A stretch of DNA of 64,000 nt, taken from NCBI RefSeq assembly GCF_004123835.1, contig NZ_MZMU01000003.1, positions 186,001 through 250,000 on the forward strand. Direction: 5' to 3'. A program made the position numbers and the translations under genes. Below are positions 45,417 to 54,270 of this stretch, piece by piece (the stretch's first letter is position 1; every line of letters begins with the position of its first letter). The notes beneath the pieces are model-generated. The model was not told the origin of the DNA, did not search any database, and saw only the letters and a list, made by a program, of their open reading frames with translations. Source of the DNA: Rhizobium leguminosarum. GTDB taxonomy: Bacteria; Pseudomonadota; Alphaproteobacteria; Rhizobiales; Rhizobiaceae.

Positions 45417-46283
45417 ATGGCGAAGGGACGAAACGGCGGTTCGCGGCGCAAGGACGGCGTATGGGACCCGCTGAAGAGCAGCTCGACCGACAAGCAGCGT
45501 GCCGAAGCCGTGCCGAAGACGCCGCAGACGATGTCGCCTGCCTACCGCCTTGCCTATGTCGACGAGGATTTCCTCTGCCGTGAGGAGCTGCGGCCGATCC
45601 GCCTGCAGCTGGAACTGATGAAGCCGGAGATGATGCTGACCGAACGCGGCATCAAGTCGACCGTCGTCATGTTCGGCGGCGCCCGCATTCCCGCCCCCGG
45701 CCAGAGCGCCTGGGCAGCCCGCAACGACATTCAGCGCGTCAACCTGGAGGCGGCCTCCGTCTATTATGACGAGGCGCGCAAATTCGCCGGGCTCTGCTCG
45801 AAATATTCGGCCACCTTCAATTTCCACGAATATGTCATCGTCACCGGCGGCGGCCCCGGCGTGATGGAGGCCGGCAATCGCGGCGCGGCCGACGAGGGCG
45901 CCCCTTCGATCGGCCTCAACATCGTGCTGCCGCATGAGCAGGCGCCGAACGCCTATGTGACGCCGGAGCTCAGCTTCAACTTCCACTATTTCGCCATCCG
46001 CAAGATGCATTTCATGGTGCGCGCCAAGGCGATCGCCGTCTTTCCCGGCGGCTTCGGCACGCTCGACGAATTCTTCGAATGCCTGACGCTGATCCAGACC
46101 GGCCGCATGGAGCGCCTGCCGCTCATCCTTTTCGGGGAGGCGTTCTGGCGGAGCATCATCAATTTCGACGCATTGGCCGAATTCGGCACGATTGCGCCCG
46201 ACGACGTCAAGCTGATCAGCTTCGTCGAAACGGCCGAAGAGGCATGGAAGATCGTTCAGAATTTCTACGAACGCCGCGAATAG
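45417..46283 (+). CDS. LOG family protein (lysine decarboxylase-like, TIGR00730)
   Basis: 288 residues from MAKGRNGGSRRKDG. Contains the LOG motifs TGGGPGVMEAGNRGAADEG and FPGGFGTLDEFFE. LOG proteins are nucleoside 5'-monophosphate phosphoribohydrolases, making free-base cytokinin in some organisms, or act in general nucleotide metabolism. The N-terminal about 75 residues are a longer basic stretch than plant LOG forms. Lies between dapD and the EF-hand gene, on the opposite strand to both. Plant-hormone function is possible but not shown. Confidence 0.88.
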   Translation: MAKGRNGGSRRKDGVWDPLKSSSTDKQRAEAVPKTPQTMSPAYRLAYVDEDFLCREELRPIRLQLELMKPEMMLTERGIKSTVVMFGGARIPAPGQSAWAARNDIQRVNLEAASVYYDEARKFAGLCSKYSATFNFHEYVIVTGGGPGVMEAGNRGAADEGAPSIGLNIVLPHEQAPNAYVTPELSFNFHYFAIRKMHFMVRAKAIAVFPGGFGTLDEFFECLTLIQTGRMERLPLILFGEAFWRSIINFDALAEFGTIAPDDVKLISFVETAEEAWKIVQNFYERRE

Positions 46284-46307
46284 GCGCTTCGGAGGGACAA
46301 CTGCGAA

Positions 46308-46334
46308 GCCTCTCCCCGCCCAGGCGGGGAAAGG
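46308..46334. repeat. Short GC hairpin CCCCGCC/GGCGGGG (family C)
   Basis: GCCT-CTCCCCGCC-CA-GGCGGGGAA-AGGC, 25 bp after the LOG gene stop and 20 bp before the end of the convergent EF-hand gene. Similar elements at 1289-1317 and 63971-63996. Confidence 0.5.
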
Positions 46335-46353
46335 CAAGGGCAAGTCGTCCGGC

Positions 46354-46986
46354 TTACAGAAGCGGCCGGTCCGGCATGTCATCGATCGAGATGACGCCGT
46401 CCTTGTTGCGGTCCATCCGGGTGAACAGCTTGTCGAAGGCGGCTGTGGCTTCCTGTTTGGAAATCTGGCCGTTCTGGTCGGTGTCGATCCGGTGCATCAT
46501 GATCGAGGCACGCATGATGTTGCCGCCGTGGCGCATCCAGCGATGCCCGTCACGACCATCGTGACCTTCGCGCGGCGGCCGTCCCTCGTCGTTATTGTCT
46601 GCCGTCGCTGCTGCGGCATTCGCATCCTTGTTTTCGCCGGCCTCCTGCTTGCGCTGGTCTCTCATCGCCTGCATCTGGGATTTCCGGTACTCACGGATTT
46701 CGCCTGGGGTCAGGGAGCCATCCTTGTTGGTATCGATCGCGGCGAAGATCTTGTCGAGGCCGGCGGTCGCCTCGTCCTTGGAGACCTGTCCATCCTTGTT
46801 CGTATCGAATTGCTTGAGCATGCGGACATAGGTGATTTCGCGGAAGGCAGCCGAGCCTGGACCCGGGCGGCCCATGCCGGCATGCTGGCGCGGCCCGTCA
46901 CCCGGTGCGGCAAAAACTGCCCCGGCGGCTGCGCCGAAGATGAGGGTGGAGGAAAGCGCTGCCAGTATCAGCTTGTTGCGGTACAT
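46354..46986 (-). CDS. Secreted EF-hand calcium-binding protein
   Basis: 210 residues with a signal peptide (cut likely near residue 26). Four canonical 12-residue loops are visible: DTNKDGQVSKDE, DTNKDGSLTPGE, DTDQNGQISKQE and DRNKDGVISIDD, in two pairs. A low-complexity, charged Ala/Asp/His linker of about 50 residues joins the pairs. Function unknown, but four intact loops should bind Ca2+ in the periplasm or outside. CGAAAGG precedes the start. Confidence 0.9.
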   Translation of the reverse strand: MYRNKLILAALSSTLIFGAAAGAVFAAPGDGPRQHAGMGRPGPGSAAFREITYVRMLKQFDTNKDGQVSKDEATAGLDKIFAAIDTNKDGSLTPGEIREYRKSQMQAMRDQRKQEAGENKDANAAAATADNNDEGRPPREGHDGRDGHRWMRHGGNIMRASIMMHRIDTDQNGQISKQEATAAFDKLFTRMDRNKDGVISIDDMPDRPLL

Positions 46987-47090
46987 CGTGTTTGCCTTTC
47001 GTAAGGTGTCCCCTCACGAAAGAAGATATGGCCGCGGACCCGGAAGACCCAGTTAAACATCGGTAAGCTGAGTGAAAACTTGGTAATGCT

Positions 47091-47798
47091 TCAACCGGTA
47101 ATCTTGCCGAGAAAAGCGGCGAGGTCGTCGGTGACGAAATCGATATGATCCTCCTCGCCGCTGGTCGTTTCCCACCATTCGACCACCGTCTCTTCCAGAT
47201 TGCGCGGCACCAGCAGCACGGTCTGCATGCCGAGCGCTTTGGGCACCGTCAGGTTGCGCGGCAGATCCTCGAACATGGCCGCCTTGTTGGTTTCGACGCG
47301 CTTCAGCGCCGCGAACTTGTCGTAGGTCGCCTGCGCCGGCTTCGGCACGTAATCGGCGGCGACGATATCGAAGATGTCGTCGAAATGTTCGAGAATGCCG
47401 AGCGCCTCCGCCGTCATTTCGGCATGCTTGACGCTGCCATTGGTGAAGATGAACTTGCGCCCCGGCAGCGCCTTGATCGCCTCGCCGAGTTCCGGCTGCG
47501 GCGTTAGCGCCGTGTAGTCGATCGCATGCGCCTTTTCGAGGAAGTCGTTCGGGTCTATGCCGTGGTGGATCATCAGGCCCTGCAGCGTCGTGCCATGGTC
47601 GAGGTAATATTGCTTCTGCAGCTTGCGCGCCTCTTCCCGCTCCATCTGCAGGAGTGCCGCAACATAGGCGGTCATGTTCTTGTCGATCTGCGCGAAGAGA
47701 TTGACATGATGCGGATAGAGCGTGTTGTCGAGGTCGAAGACCCAGTCTGTGACGTGCTCGAAATCGGTTTTATCAGGCGTGCGGTCGATCTTGGTCAT
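47091..47798 (-). CDS. HAD hydrolase, pyrimidine 5'-nucleotidase (SDT1-like) family
   Basis: 235 residues. HAD motif I VFDLDNTLYP gives the nucleophile Asp22 and Asp24; motif II is IFTNGS. A helical cap (about 30-115) is present, as in pyrimidine 5'-nucleotidases. Substrate probably a pyrimidine nucleotide or phosphorylated analogue. In related rhizobia this gene usually lies between argB and dapD; here four extra genes come between it and argB. Confidence 0.9.
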   Translation of the reverse strand: MTKIDRTPDKTDFEHVTDWVFDLDNTLYPHHVNLFAQIDKNMTAYVAALLQMEREEARKLQKQYYLDHGTTLQGLMIHHGIDPNDFLEKAHAIDYTALTPQPELGEAIKALPGRKFIFTNGSVKHAEMTAEALGILEHFDDIFDIVAADYVPKPAQATYDKFAALKRVETNKAAMFEDLPRNLTVPKALGMQTVLLVPRNLEETVVEWWETTSGEEDHIDFVTDDLAAFLGKITG

Positions 47799-47988
47799 GG
47801 CGGTCTTATGGCACGGCTGCTGCGGGAAACAAACGGCTTTTGGCTCCCAGGTTCGCCTGACAGCAGCTTCCGCAAAAATGCCGCCAGATTTTCACAACTT
47901 TAAGAGGATTTTGGCTGAATATTGCCATTGATTGCTGGTGACTTTCTGCCTGCGTCAGACAGGGGGACCCGCAAGGGGGTAAAGTCGC

Positions 47989-49518
47989 ATGAAGATCGTT
48001 CTGGTCAATCCGCCGCACACGGCGATCGGCAGTCGCATTCCCGATGATCACCTTCCACCGCTCGGCCTTCTTTCGGTCGGCGGCCCGCTGATCGACGACG
48101 GTCATATCGTCAGTCTCATCGATGCCGAGTTCGGACCGATGACGATAGCGGAGATTGTCAGCCGTGTGGCGGCCAGCGGCCCAGATCTGGTGCTGATCGG
48201 TCATTCCGGCTCGACCTCGGCCCATCCCACCGCCCGTGCGATCGCAGAGGCGATCAAGCACAGCGATCCTGCTATCCGCATTGTCTATGGTGGTGTCTTC
48301 CCGACCTATCACTGGCGGGAGGTGCTGGCCGAGACCGAGGCATTCGATATTCTTGTGCGCGGTGAAGGCGAGGAAACGATGCGGCGCCTTGCCGATTGCC
48401 TGGCGACGGGCCGCCCGCTCGCAACCGTTCCCGGCATCGCCTTTCGCGATGGCGATGGCGAAATCCTGGCAACACAGCCGGCGCAGGCGATCGCCGATCT
48501 CGATACCTATCGCGTCGGCTGGGAGCTGATCGATCATCGCCACTACAGTTACTGGGGCGGCAAACGGGCTGTCGTCATGCAGTTTTCGCGCGGCTGTCCG
48601 CATCTTTGCAATTACTGCGGCCAGCGCGGCTTCTGGACCCGCTGGCGTCACCGCTCGCCGGACCTGTTCGCCCTCGAGATCGCCAGGCTTTATCGCGAAG
48701 AGGGCGTGGAGCTGATCAATCTGGCCGACGAGAATCCGACCTCCTCGCGCAAGGCGTGGCTCGCTTTTCTCGAAGCGATGATCGCCGAGAATGTGCCGGT
48801 GCAGATCGTCGGATCGACACGGGCCGATGATATCGTCCGCGATGCCGATATCCTGCATCTCTACCGCAAGGCGGGTGTCGTGCGCTGGTTGATCGGCATG
48901 GAAAACACCGACGAGGCGACCTTGACGCTGATCAAGAAGGGTGGAGCAAAGACAACCGACAGGGAGGCGATCCGCCTTCTGCGCCAACACGATATCCTCT
49001 CCATGGCGACCTGGGTCGTCGGTTTCGAGGATGAGAAGCTGAGCCATCTCTGGCGCGGCTTCCGGCAATTGCTCTCCTATGATCCCGACCAGATCCAGGC
49101 ACTCTATGTGACGCCACATCGCTGGACGCCCTTCTTCCGTATCGCCCGCGATCGACAGGTCATCGAAACCGACATCCGTAAATGGGACTACAAGCATCAG
49201 GTACTGAAGATGCGGCATCTCAACCCGATCGTGCTGGTCGCCTGCGTCAAGCTCATCGAGGTGGCGGTCCAGGCGCGGCCGAAGGCGCTGCTGCGCATCC
49301 TCTTCCATCGCGATCGCGAGCAACGCCATTCTATGCGCTGGTATACGCAAATGGGTCGTCGCGTCTGGTTTCACGAGATCCTCGAATTCCTCTTCCGCCG
49401 CCGCCATCTCAAGGATGGCCCGACGCTGGAGAATTTCTGGGGCGCCCCGCAGGATGCAGAGGAGGAATCCATGTTGCGCCCGCAACGGCATCTGAAAAGC
49501 GTCGACGCGGCGGAATAA
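47989..49518 (+). CDS. B12-binding-domain radical SAM protein, BchE-like
   Basis: 509 residues. The N-terminal (about 1-140) resembles a cobalamin-binding Rossmann fold, with SAHPTARAI and GGVFPTYHWREVL...ILVRGEGEE, very like the BchE family. The DxHxxG cobalamin motif is not clear (DAEFGP). The radical SAM CxxxCxxC is RGCPHLCNYC with Cys203, 207 and 210. A C-terminal region has LIEVAVQARPK and FHRDREQRHSMRWYTQMG. BchE makes the isocyclic ring in anaerobic bacteriochlorophyll synthesis, but no other photosynthesis gene is here, so the real reaction is unknown. CAAGGGGGTAAAG precedes the start. Confidence 0.88.
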   Translation: MKIVLVNPPHTAIGSRIPDDHLPPLGLLSVGGPLIDDGHIVSLIDAEFGPMTIAEIVSRVAASGPDLVLIGHSGSTSAHPTARAIAEAIKHSDPAIRIVYGGVFPTYHWREVLAETEAFDILVRGEGEETMRRLADCLATGRPLATVPGIAFRDGDGEILATQPAQAIADLDTYRVGWELIDHRHYSYWGGKRAVVMQFSRGCPHLCNYCGQRGFWTRWRHRSPDLFALEIARLYREEGVELINLADENPTSSRKAWLAFLEAMIAENVPVQIVGSTRADDIVRDADILHLYRKAGVVRWLIGMENTDEATLTLIKKGGAKTTDREAIRLLRQHDILSMATWVVGFEDEKLSHLWRGFRQLLSYDPDQIQALYVTPHRWTPFFRIARDRQVIETDIRKWDYKHQVLKMRHLNPIVLVACVKLIEVAVQARPKALLRILFHRDREQRHSMRWYTQMGRRVWFHEILEFLFRRRHLKDGPTLENFWGAPQDAEEESMLRPQRHLKSVDAAE

Positions 49519-49573
49519 AATAGACGCCCGATTTTCGGCGGACGGCGCAGGCACGGAATGCTAGAAAGCGGTC

Positions 49574-50650
49574 ATGCTTTTCGAACGCCCCGATGACGAT
49601 ACGCTCTACGATGCCCTGATCGCGCGCAGTGCCGATTATGAGGGCCAGGCCTATGTCTGCGTGAAGACGACAGGCATCTTCTGCCGTCTGACCTGCCCGG
49701 CACGCAAGCCGAAGCGGGAAAATACGCTCTTTTTCGATACGATCGCCGCCTGCATGCATTCCGGCTTCCGCCCGTGCCAGCGCTGCAGGCCGCTGGAGCA
49801 GCCGGGCAGGGAGCCGATCGTCGACGAGCTGCTTGCCGCGTTGGACCGCGAGCCGCAACTGCGCTGGACCGAGGATGAGCTTGTGCGCCGCGGCCACGAT
49901 CCTTCGACCGTGCGCCGCGCCTTCAAACGCGGGCTCGGCATGACCTTCCACGATATCGTCCGCTATCGCCGGCTGGGCGAAGCGGCCCGGCAGCTGGCCG
50001 ATGGCGCGCGCGTCATCGATGCGCAGCTCGATGCGGGATATGACTCCCCAAGCGGTTTCCGGGCGGCTTTCCAGCGGCTGGTCGGCAAGGCGCCGGCGCT
50101 GTCGCAGAACCGCGAACTGCTCTTTGCCGACTGGTTCGACACGCCGCTCGGGCCGATGATAGCCGTTGCCGACCAGACGCATCTCCACCTTCTCGAATTC
50201 CACGACCGTAAGGCGCTGCCGACCGAGCTCGAGGCGCTGCAGAAGCGCACCCGCTCGTCGGTCGCAATCGGCCGCACGCCGGCGATCGATCAGATTGAGG
50301 CGGAGATCCGGGATTATTTCGAAGGGCGGCTCACCATCTTCAAGACGTCATTGGCGCTCGGCGGCACACCCTTCGAAAAACATGTCTGGGCAAAGCTCAT
50401 GGAGATTCCTGCCGGCCAGACGCGCGCCTATGGCGATCTTGCAAGGGAGATGGAAAGGCCGGAAGTCGTGCGGGCGGTCGGCCGCGCCAATGGCGCCAAC
50501 CAGCTTGCCATCATCGTGCCCTGCCATCGCATCCTCGGCGCGGATGGTTCGTTGACCGGCTATGGCGGCGGGCTCTGGCGCAAGCAATGGCTGCTGCGGC
50601 ATGAAGAGAAGATCAGCGCACAAGCACCCAACATGGAGGAGACGGCATGA
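49574..50650 (+). CDS. ada: Ada regulatory protein/6-O-methylguanine-DNA methyltransferase
   Basis: 358 residues, full Ada architecture. Zn-binding N-terminal domain with Cys37, Cys41, Cys68 and Cys71 (TTGIFCRLTCPARKP; FRPCQRCRP); AraC-type HTH (about 85-180, FHDIVRYRRLGEAARQLA); and a C-terminal methyltransferase with VPCHRILG (Cys317 as acceptor). Repairs O6-alkylguanine and phosphotriester lesions and activates its own regulon. It overlaps the next gene by 4 bp (ATGA). Start supported by family N-terminus. Confidence 0.96.
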   Translation: MLFERPDDDTLYDALIARSADYEGQAYVCVKTTGIFCRLTCPARKPKRENTLFFDTIAACMHSGFRPCQRCRPLEQPGREPIVDELLAALDREPQLRWTEDELVRRGHDPSTVRRAFKRGLGMTFHDIVRYRRLGEAARQLADGARVIDAQLDAGYDSPSGFRAAFQRLVGKAPALSQNRELLFADWFDTPLGPMIAVADQTHLHLLEFHDRKALPTELEALQKRTRSSVAIGRTPAIDQIEAEIRDYFEGRLTIFKTSLALGGTPFEKHVWAKLMEIPAGQTRAYGDLAREMERPEVVRAVGRANGANQLAIIVPCHRILGADGSLTGYGGGLWRKQWLLRHEEKISAQAPNMEETA

Positions 50651-51417
50651 ACCAGAGTGAGAAGGCCGAGCTGTTCGGCACGCTGCACCGCAAGGGCAAT
50701 CCTGTCATTCTTTACAATATCTGGGATGCCGGCACGGCCAAGGCGGTTGCCGACGCCGGCGCCAAGGCACTTGCGACGGGAAGCTGGTCGGTCGCCGCTG
50801 CGCATGGTTATGCCGACGGCGAGAAGTTGCCGATGTCGGTGCTGGTCGAAACGGCGAAGTCCATCACCGCTGTCATCGACCTGCCGCTTTCGGTCGATTT
50901 CGAAGGCGCCTATTCTGCCGAGCCGGAGGGCGCGGCCGCCAACGTCGCAAAGCTGGTGGAGGTCGGCGCCGTCGGCATCAATTTCGAGGATCAGGTGGTC
51001 GGCGGTGGCGGGCTTTATCCGGCCGAAAGGCAGGCGGCCCGCATCCGCGCCATTCGCGAGATGGCGGAAGGCAAGGGCATCCCCTTCTTCATCAACGCCC
51101 GCACGGATCTCTTCCTGGCCGAGAGCGATCTTTCCAAACATGCCGGTCTGGTGGACGAGGCAATCGAGCGGGGCAAGGCCTATGCGGCTTCTGGCGGCAG
51201 CGGCTTCTTCGTGCCTGGTTTGATCGATCCCGCCTTGATCGAGAAGATCTGCGCGGCATCGCCGCTGCCGGTCAACATCATGATGCGGACGGGCGCTCCG
51301 GACGTGAAGGCGCTGGCAAAGCTCGGCGTCGGCCGTGTCAGCTATGGTCCGGGGCCTTACCGATCGATGATGGAAAAGTTGAAACAGGAGGCGGCGGCGA
51401 TTTATAACCCGCTTTGA
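50647..51417 (+). CDS. Isocitrate lyase/PEP mutase superfamily protein
   Basis: 256 residues of the PEP mutase/isocitrate lyase TIM barrel: LYNIWDAGTAKAVADAG, SVDFEGAYS with metal Asp84, INFEDQVVGG and NARTDLFLAE. The isocitrate-lyase KKCGH motif is absent, so it is more likely a C-C lyase such as a 2-methylisocitrate or oxaloacetate-type enzyme. Substrate unknown. Overlaps ada by 4 bp (ATGA), an unusual partnership that suggests co-expression during alkylation response. Confidence 0.88.
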   Translation: MNQSEKAELFGTLHRKGNPVILYNIWDAGTAKAVADAGAKALATGSWSVAAAHGYADGEKLPMSVLVETAKSITAVIDLPLSVDFEGAYSAEPEGAAANVAKLVEVGAVGINFEDQVVGGGGLYPAERQAARIRAIREMAEGKGIPFFINARTDLFLAESDLSKHAGLVDEAIERGKAYAASGGSGFFVPGLIDPALIEKICAASPLPVNIMMRTGAPDVKALAKLGVGRVSYGPGPYRSMMEKLKQEAAAIYNPL

Positions 51418-51432
51418 CGCCGAATGCCCGAA

Positions 51433-51461
51433 GGCCGCAGATCTGGTGGGAAGCTGCGGCC
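51433..51461. terminator. Possible terminator hairpin between convergent genes
   Basis: Perfect 8-bp GGCCGCAG/CTGCGGCC stem with a 13-base loop, between the stop codons of the PEP mutase-like gene and the lactate dehydrogenase gene. No U-tract. Confidence 0.3.
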
Positions 51462-51482
51462 CGGAATGAAATCCCGTTCCGC

Positions 51483-52631
51483 TCAGGAACGGAAGCGCAG
51501 ATTCCGCCGGCTGAGCTGGCTGACCGAGGTGCAGCCCATCAGCTTCATGCCGCGCTCGATCTCGGTGCGCATCGTCTCCAGCGCCCGTTCGACGCCGGGC
51601 TGTCCGGCAGCGGCAAGCGGGAAGAGATAGTAGCGCCCGAGCCCGACGGCCTTCGCCCCGAGCGACAGCGCTTTAAGAACATGCGTTCCCCGCTGCACGC
51701 CGCCATCCATCATCACGTCGATCCGGTCGCCCACGGCGTCGACGATCTCGGCCAGCTGGTCGAATGCGCTGCGCGAGCCGTCAAGCTGGCGTCCGCCATG
51801 ATTGGAAAGCACGATGCCGCTGCAGCCGATCTCGGCCGCACGCTTGGCGTCTTCGACCGACATGATGCCCTTCAGGCAGAATGGCCCGCCCCATTCGCGC
51901 ACCATCTCCGCCACGTCGTCCCACGACATCGAGGGGTCCAGCATCTCGGTGAAGTATCGGCTGATCGACAGCGTGCCGCCATCCATCTTGACGTGGTTTT
52001 CGAGCTGCGGCAGCCGGAAACGCTCGTGCGTCAGCCAGTCGATCGCCCAGGAAGGCTTGATCGCGAACTGGGTCATGCCGGCTAGATTGAGCTTGAAGGG
52101 AATGGCAAAGCCCGTGCGCTTGTCGCGCTCGCGGTTGCCGCCGGTGATGCTGTCGACCGTCAGCATCATCGCCTGTACGCCGGCATTTTTCGCTCGCGCC
52201 ATCATCTCGCGGTTGAGGCCGCGGTCCTTGTGGAAATAGAACTGATAGACCTGCGGCCCGTTGCTGATCTGCCTGGCTTCCTCCAGGCTGATCGTGCCGA
52301 GCGAGGAGACGCCGAACATCGTGCCATGTTTTGCCGCCGCCGCCGCGACCGCCCGCTCTCCCTGGTGGTGAAAAAGGCGCTGCAACGCCGTCGGGGAGCA
52401 ATAGACCGGCATTGCGAGCTTCTGCCCCATGACGGTCACCGACATGTCGACCTCGGCCACACCGCGCAAAACGTCGGGCACCAGATCGCAAGCCTCGAAG
52501 GCCGCCGTATTGCGCCGGTACGTCACCTCGTCATCGGCACCGCCGTCTATATAGTCGAATATCGGCCCGGGAAGACGCCGCTTGGCCATGCGCCGGAAAT
52601 CGTGAAAATTATAGCAGTCTGTCAGGCGCAT
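51483..52631 (-). CDS. lldD: FMN-dependent alpha-hydroxy acid dehydrogenase (LldD-like)
   Basis: 382 residues of the FMN-linked L-lactate dehydrogenase/glycolate oxidase family. Catalytic His and substrate-binding Arg sit in VLSNHGGRQLDGS. N-terminal IFDYIDGGADDEVTYRRN and the FMN region GRYYLFPLAAAGQ support membrane-associated L-lactate oxidation to pyruvate. Start has GAGGAAAGAA. It is not next to a lactate permease or regulator. Substrate could be another 2-hydroxy acid. Confidence 0.9.
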   Translation of the reverse strand: MRLTDCYNFHDFRRMAKRRLPGPIFDYIDGGADDEVTYRRNTAAFEACDLVPDVLRGVAEVDMSVTVMGQKLAMPVYCSPTALQRLFHHQGERAVAAAAAKHGTMFGVSSLGTISLEEARQISNGPQVYQFYFHKDRGLNREMMARAKNAGVQAMMLTVDSITGGNRERDKRTGFAIPFKLNLAGMTQFAIKPSWAIDWLTHERFRLPQLENHVKMDGGTLSISRYFTEMLDPSMSWDDVAEMVREWGGPFCLKGIMSVEDAKRAAEIGCSGIVLSNHGGRQLDGSRSAFDQLAEIVDAVGDRIDVMMDGGVQRGTHVLKALSLGAKAVGLGRYYLFPLAAAGQPGVERALETMRTEIERGMKLMGCTSVSQLSRRNLRFRS

Positions 52632-52699
52632 TTCTTTCCTCGATACCCTGTTCCCGTGTCAGGAAGATCCGCCCTTCGTGGTGAAGGGCGCAGCCTCGG

Positions 52700-53587
52700 T
52701 CAGGGAACGATCAGCGTTCCGACGCCGTGCTCGGTGAAGATCTCGAGCAGGACGGAATGGGCGGTCTTGCCGTTTAGGATGACGACACCCTGCACGCCGG
52801 CCTTGATCGCATCCATGCAGGTCTCGACCTTCGGGATCATGCCGCCGGAAATCGTGCCATCGGCGATCAGCGCATGTGCTTCGGCGACCGAAAGCTCCTT
52901 GATGAGCTGGCCGTTCTTGTCGAGCACGCCGGGCACATCGGTGAGGAAGAGCAGTCGGGTGGCGTTCAGCGCACCGGCAATGGCGCCGGCGAAGGTATCG
53001 GCATTGATATTGTAGGTTGCGCCGTCACGGCCAGGCGCCACGGGGGCGATGACGGGGATCATCTCGGAGCGGGCGAGCAGATCGAGCAGCGTGCGGTCGA
53101 CCTCGACCACTTCGCCGACGAAGCCGAGATCGAGCACGCGCTCGATGTTCGAATCCGGATCCTTGATGGTCTTGCGCGCCTTTTCGGCGAAGACCATGTT
53201 GCCGTCCTTGCCGCAAAGGCCGATCGCCCATTCGCCGGTCTGGTTGATGAGCGCGACGATTTCCTTGTTGATCGAGCCGGCGAGCACCATCTCGACGATC
53301 TCGACCGTCTTCTGGTCGGTGACGCGAAGCCCGCCCTCGAATTTCGATTCGATGCCCATCTTGCTCAGCATGGCGCCGATCTGCGGGCCGCCGCCGTGAA
53401 CGACGATCGGGTTGACGCCCGATTGCTTCAAGAGCGCGATATCGCTGGCAAAGGCCTTGCCGAGCTCGGGATTGCCCATGGCGTGGCCGCCATATTTCAC
53501 GACAATCGTCTTGTTCTCGTAACGCTGCATGAAGGGCAGCGCCTTGGCCAGAAGCCGGGCCTGCAGTTCGCTTTCGGTTTCGTTCAT
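52700..53587 (-). CDS. argB: Acetylglutamate kinase
   Basis: 295 residues from [16 protein letters not shown] (frame open to 53773). Phosphorylates N-acetylglutamate in arginine synthesis and is the site of arginine and, in some bacteria, PII control. Motifs [22 protein letters not shown], and the terminal [10 protein letters not shown] are diagnostic. In related rhizobia engB lies beside argB; here 4.7 kb of accessory genes intervene between argB and engB. Confidence 0.97.
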   Translation of the reverse strand: MNETESELQARLLAKALPFMQRYENKTIVVKYGGHAMGNPELGKAFASDIALLKQSGVNPIVVHGGGPQIGAMLSKMGIESKFEGGLRVTDQKTVEIVEMVLAGSINKEIVALINQTGEWAIGLCGKDGNMVFAEKARKTIKDPDSNIERVLDLGFVGEVVEVDRTLLDLLARSEMIPVIAPVAPGRDGATYNINADTFAGAIAGALNATRLLFLTDVPGVLDKNGQLIKELSVAEAHALIADGTISGGMIPKVETCMDAIKAGVQGVVILNGKTAHSVLLEIFTEHGVGTLIVP

Positions 53588-53730
53588 GGGAACCCCGCAG
53601 AATTGTTCGCGGCCTTTTATCGCAAGTTTCTGGCAGAGGGAATAATCCAGAGGGCAATAGTTTTTCGTATCTGTCGCGGAGCCGGACACCGTTACCGTCT
53701 GGCGCACGCAAGCTTGAGATGAGGAACGGC

Positions 53731-54270
53731 ATGCAAGGCGATGAGATCGCAGACTTGATCGGCCGTGTCGCACTCGGCGATCGCACGGCTTTCGTGGCCC
53801 TTTACAACCAGACCGGACCGAAACTTTTCTCGATCTGCCTGCGTATCTTGAAGGATCGCACGGAAGCCGAAGAAGCGCTGCAGGAAGTCTATATCAGCAT
53901 CTGGCAACGCGCTCGCAGCTTCTCCGTCGCCTCGGGTTCGTCCTCGGCATGGCTGGCATCGATCGCCCGCAACCGGTCGATCGATGCGCTGCGGGCGCGC
54001 AAGCCCGTCGCCGACGAATTGGACACGGTCTATGATCTTGCCGATGCCGGGCCCGACCCGGAAATGCAGACGGTGACGAAGGATGAAGGAAGGCGGATTG
54101 ACACCTGCATGGAAGAGTTGGAAGCTGATCGTGCGGTCGCGGTGAAACGGGCTTATGTCGAAGGGCTGAGCTATCAGGAACTGGCCGATCAGTTTGGTGT
54201 CCCGCTGAACACGATGCGGACCTGGCTCAGACGCAGCCTCTTGAAACTGAGAGAGTGCATGGAACGATGA
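53731..54270 (+). CDS. ECF-type sigma factor (SigK-like)
   Basis: 179 residues from [13 protein letters not shown], chosen because GAGGAACGGC is well placed; an ATG at 53719 adds four residues. Region 2 (about 25-90) has [18 protein letters not shown], and region 4 (about 120-175) has [21 protein letters not shown]. Recognises stress promoters. Its stop overlaps the start of a RskA-like anti-sigma gene (ATGA), the usual sigma/anti-sigma coupling. Divergent from argB by about 140 bp. Confidence 0.92.
   Translation: MQGDEIADLIGRVALGDRTAFVALYNQTGPKLFSICLRILKDRTEAEEALQEVYISIWQRARSFSVASGSSSAWLASIARNRSIDALRARKPVADELDTVYDLADAGPDPEMQTVTKDEGRRIDTCMEELEADRAVAVKRAYVEGLSYQELADQFGVPLNTMRTWLRRSLLKLRECMER

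Noticed and set aside
47806..49554. 582-residue minus frame opposite the radical SAM gene
   Set aside because: The sense protein has the CxxxCxxC motif and a strong ribosome site; the antisense has none.
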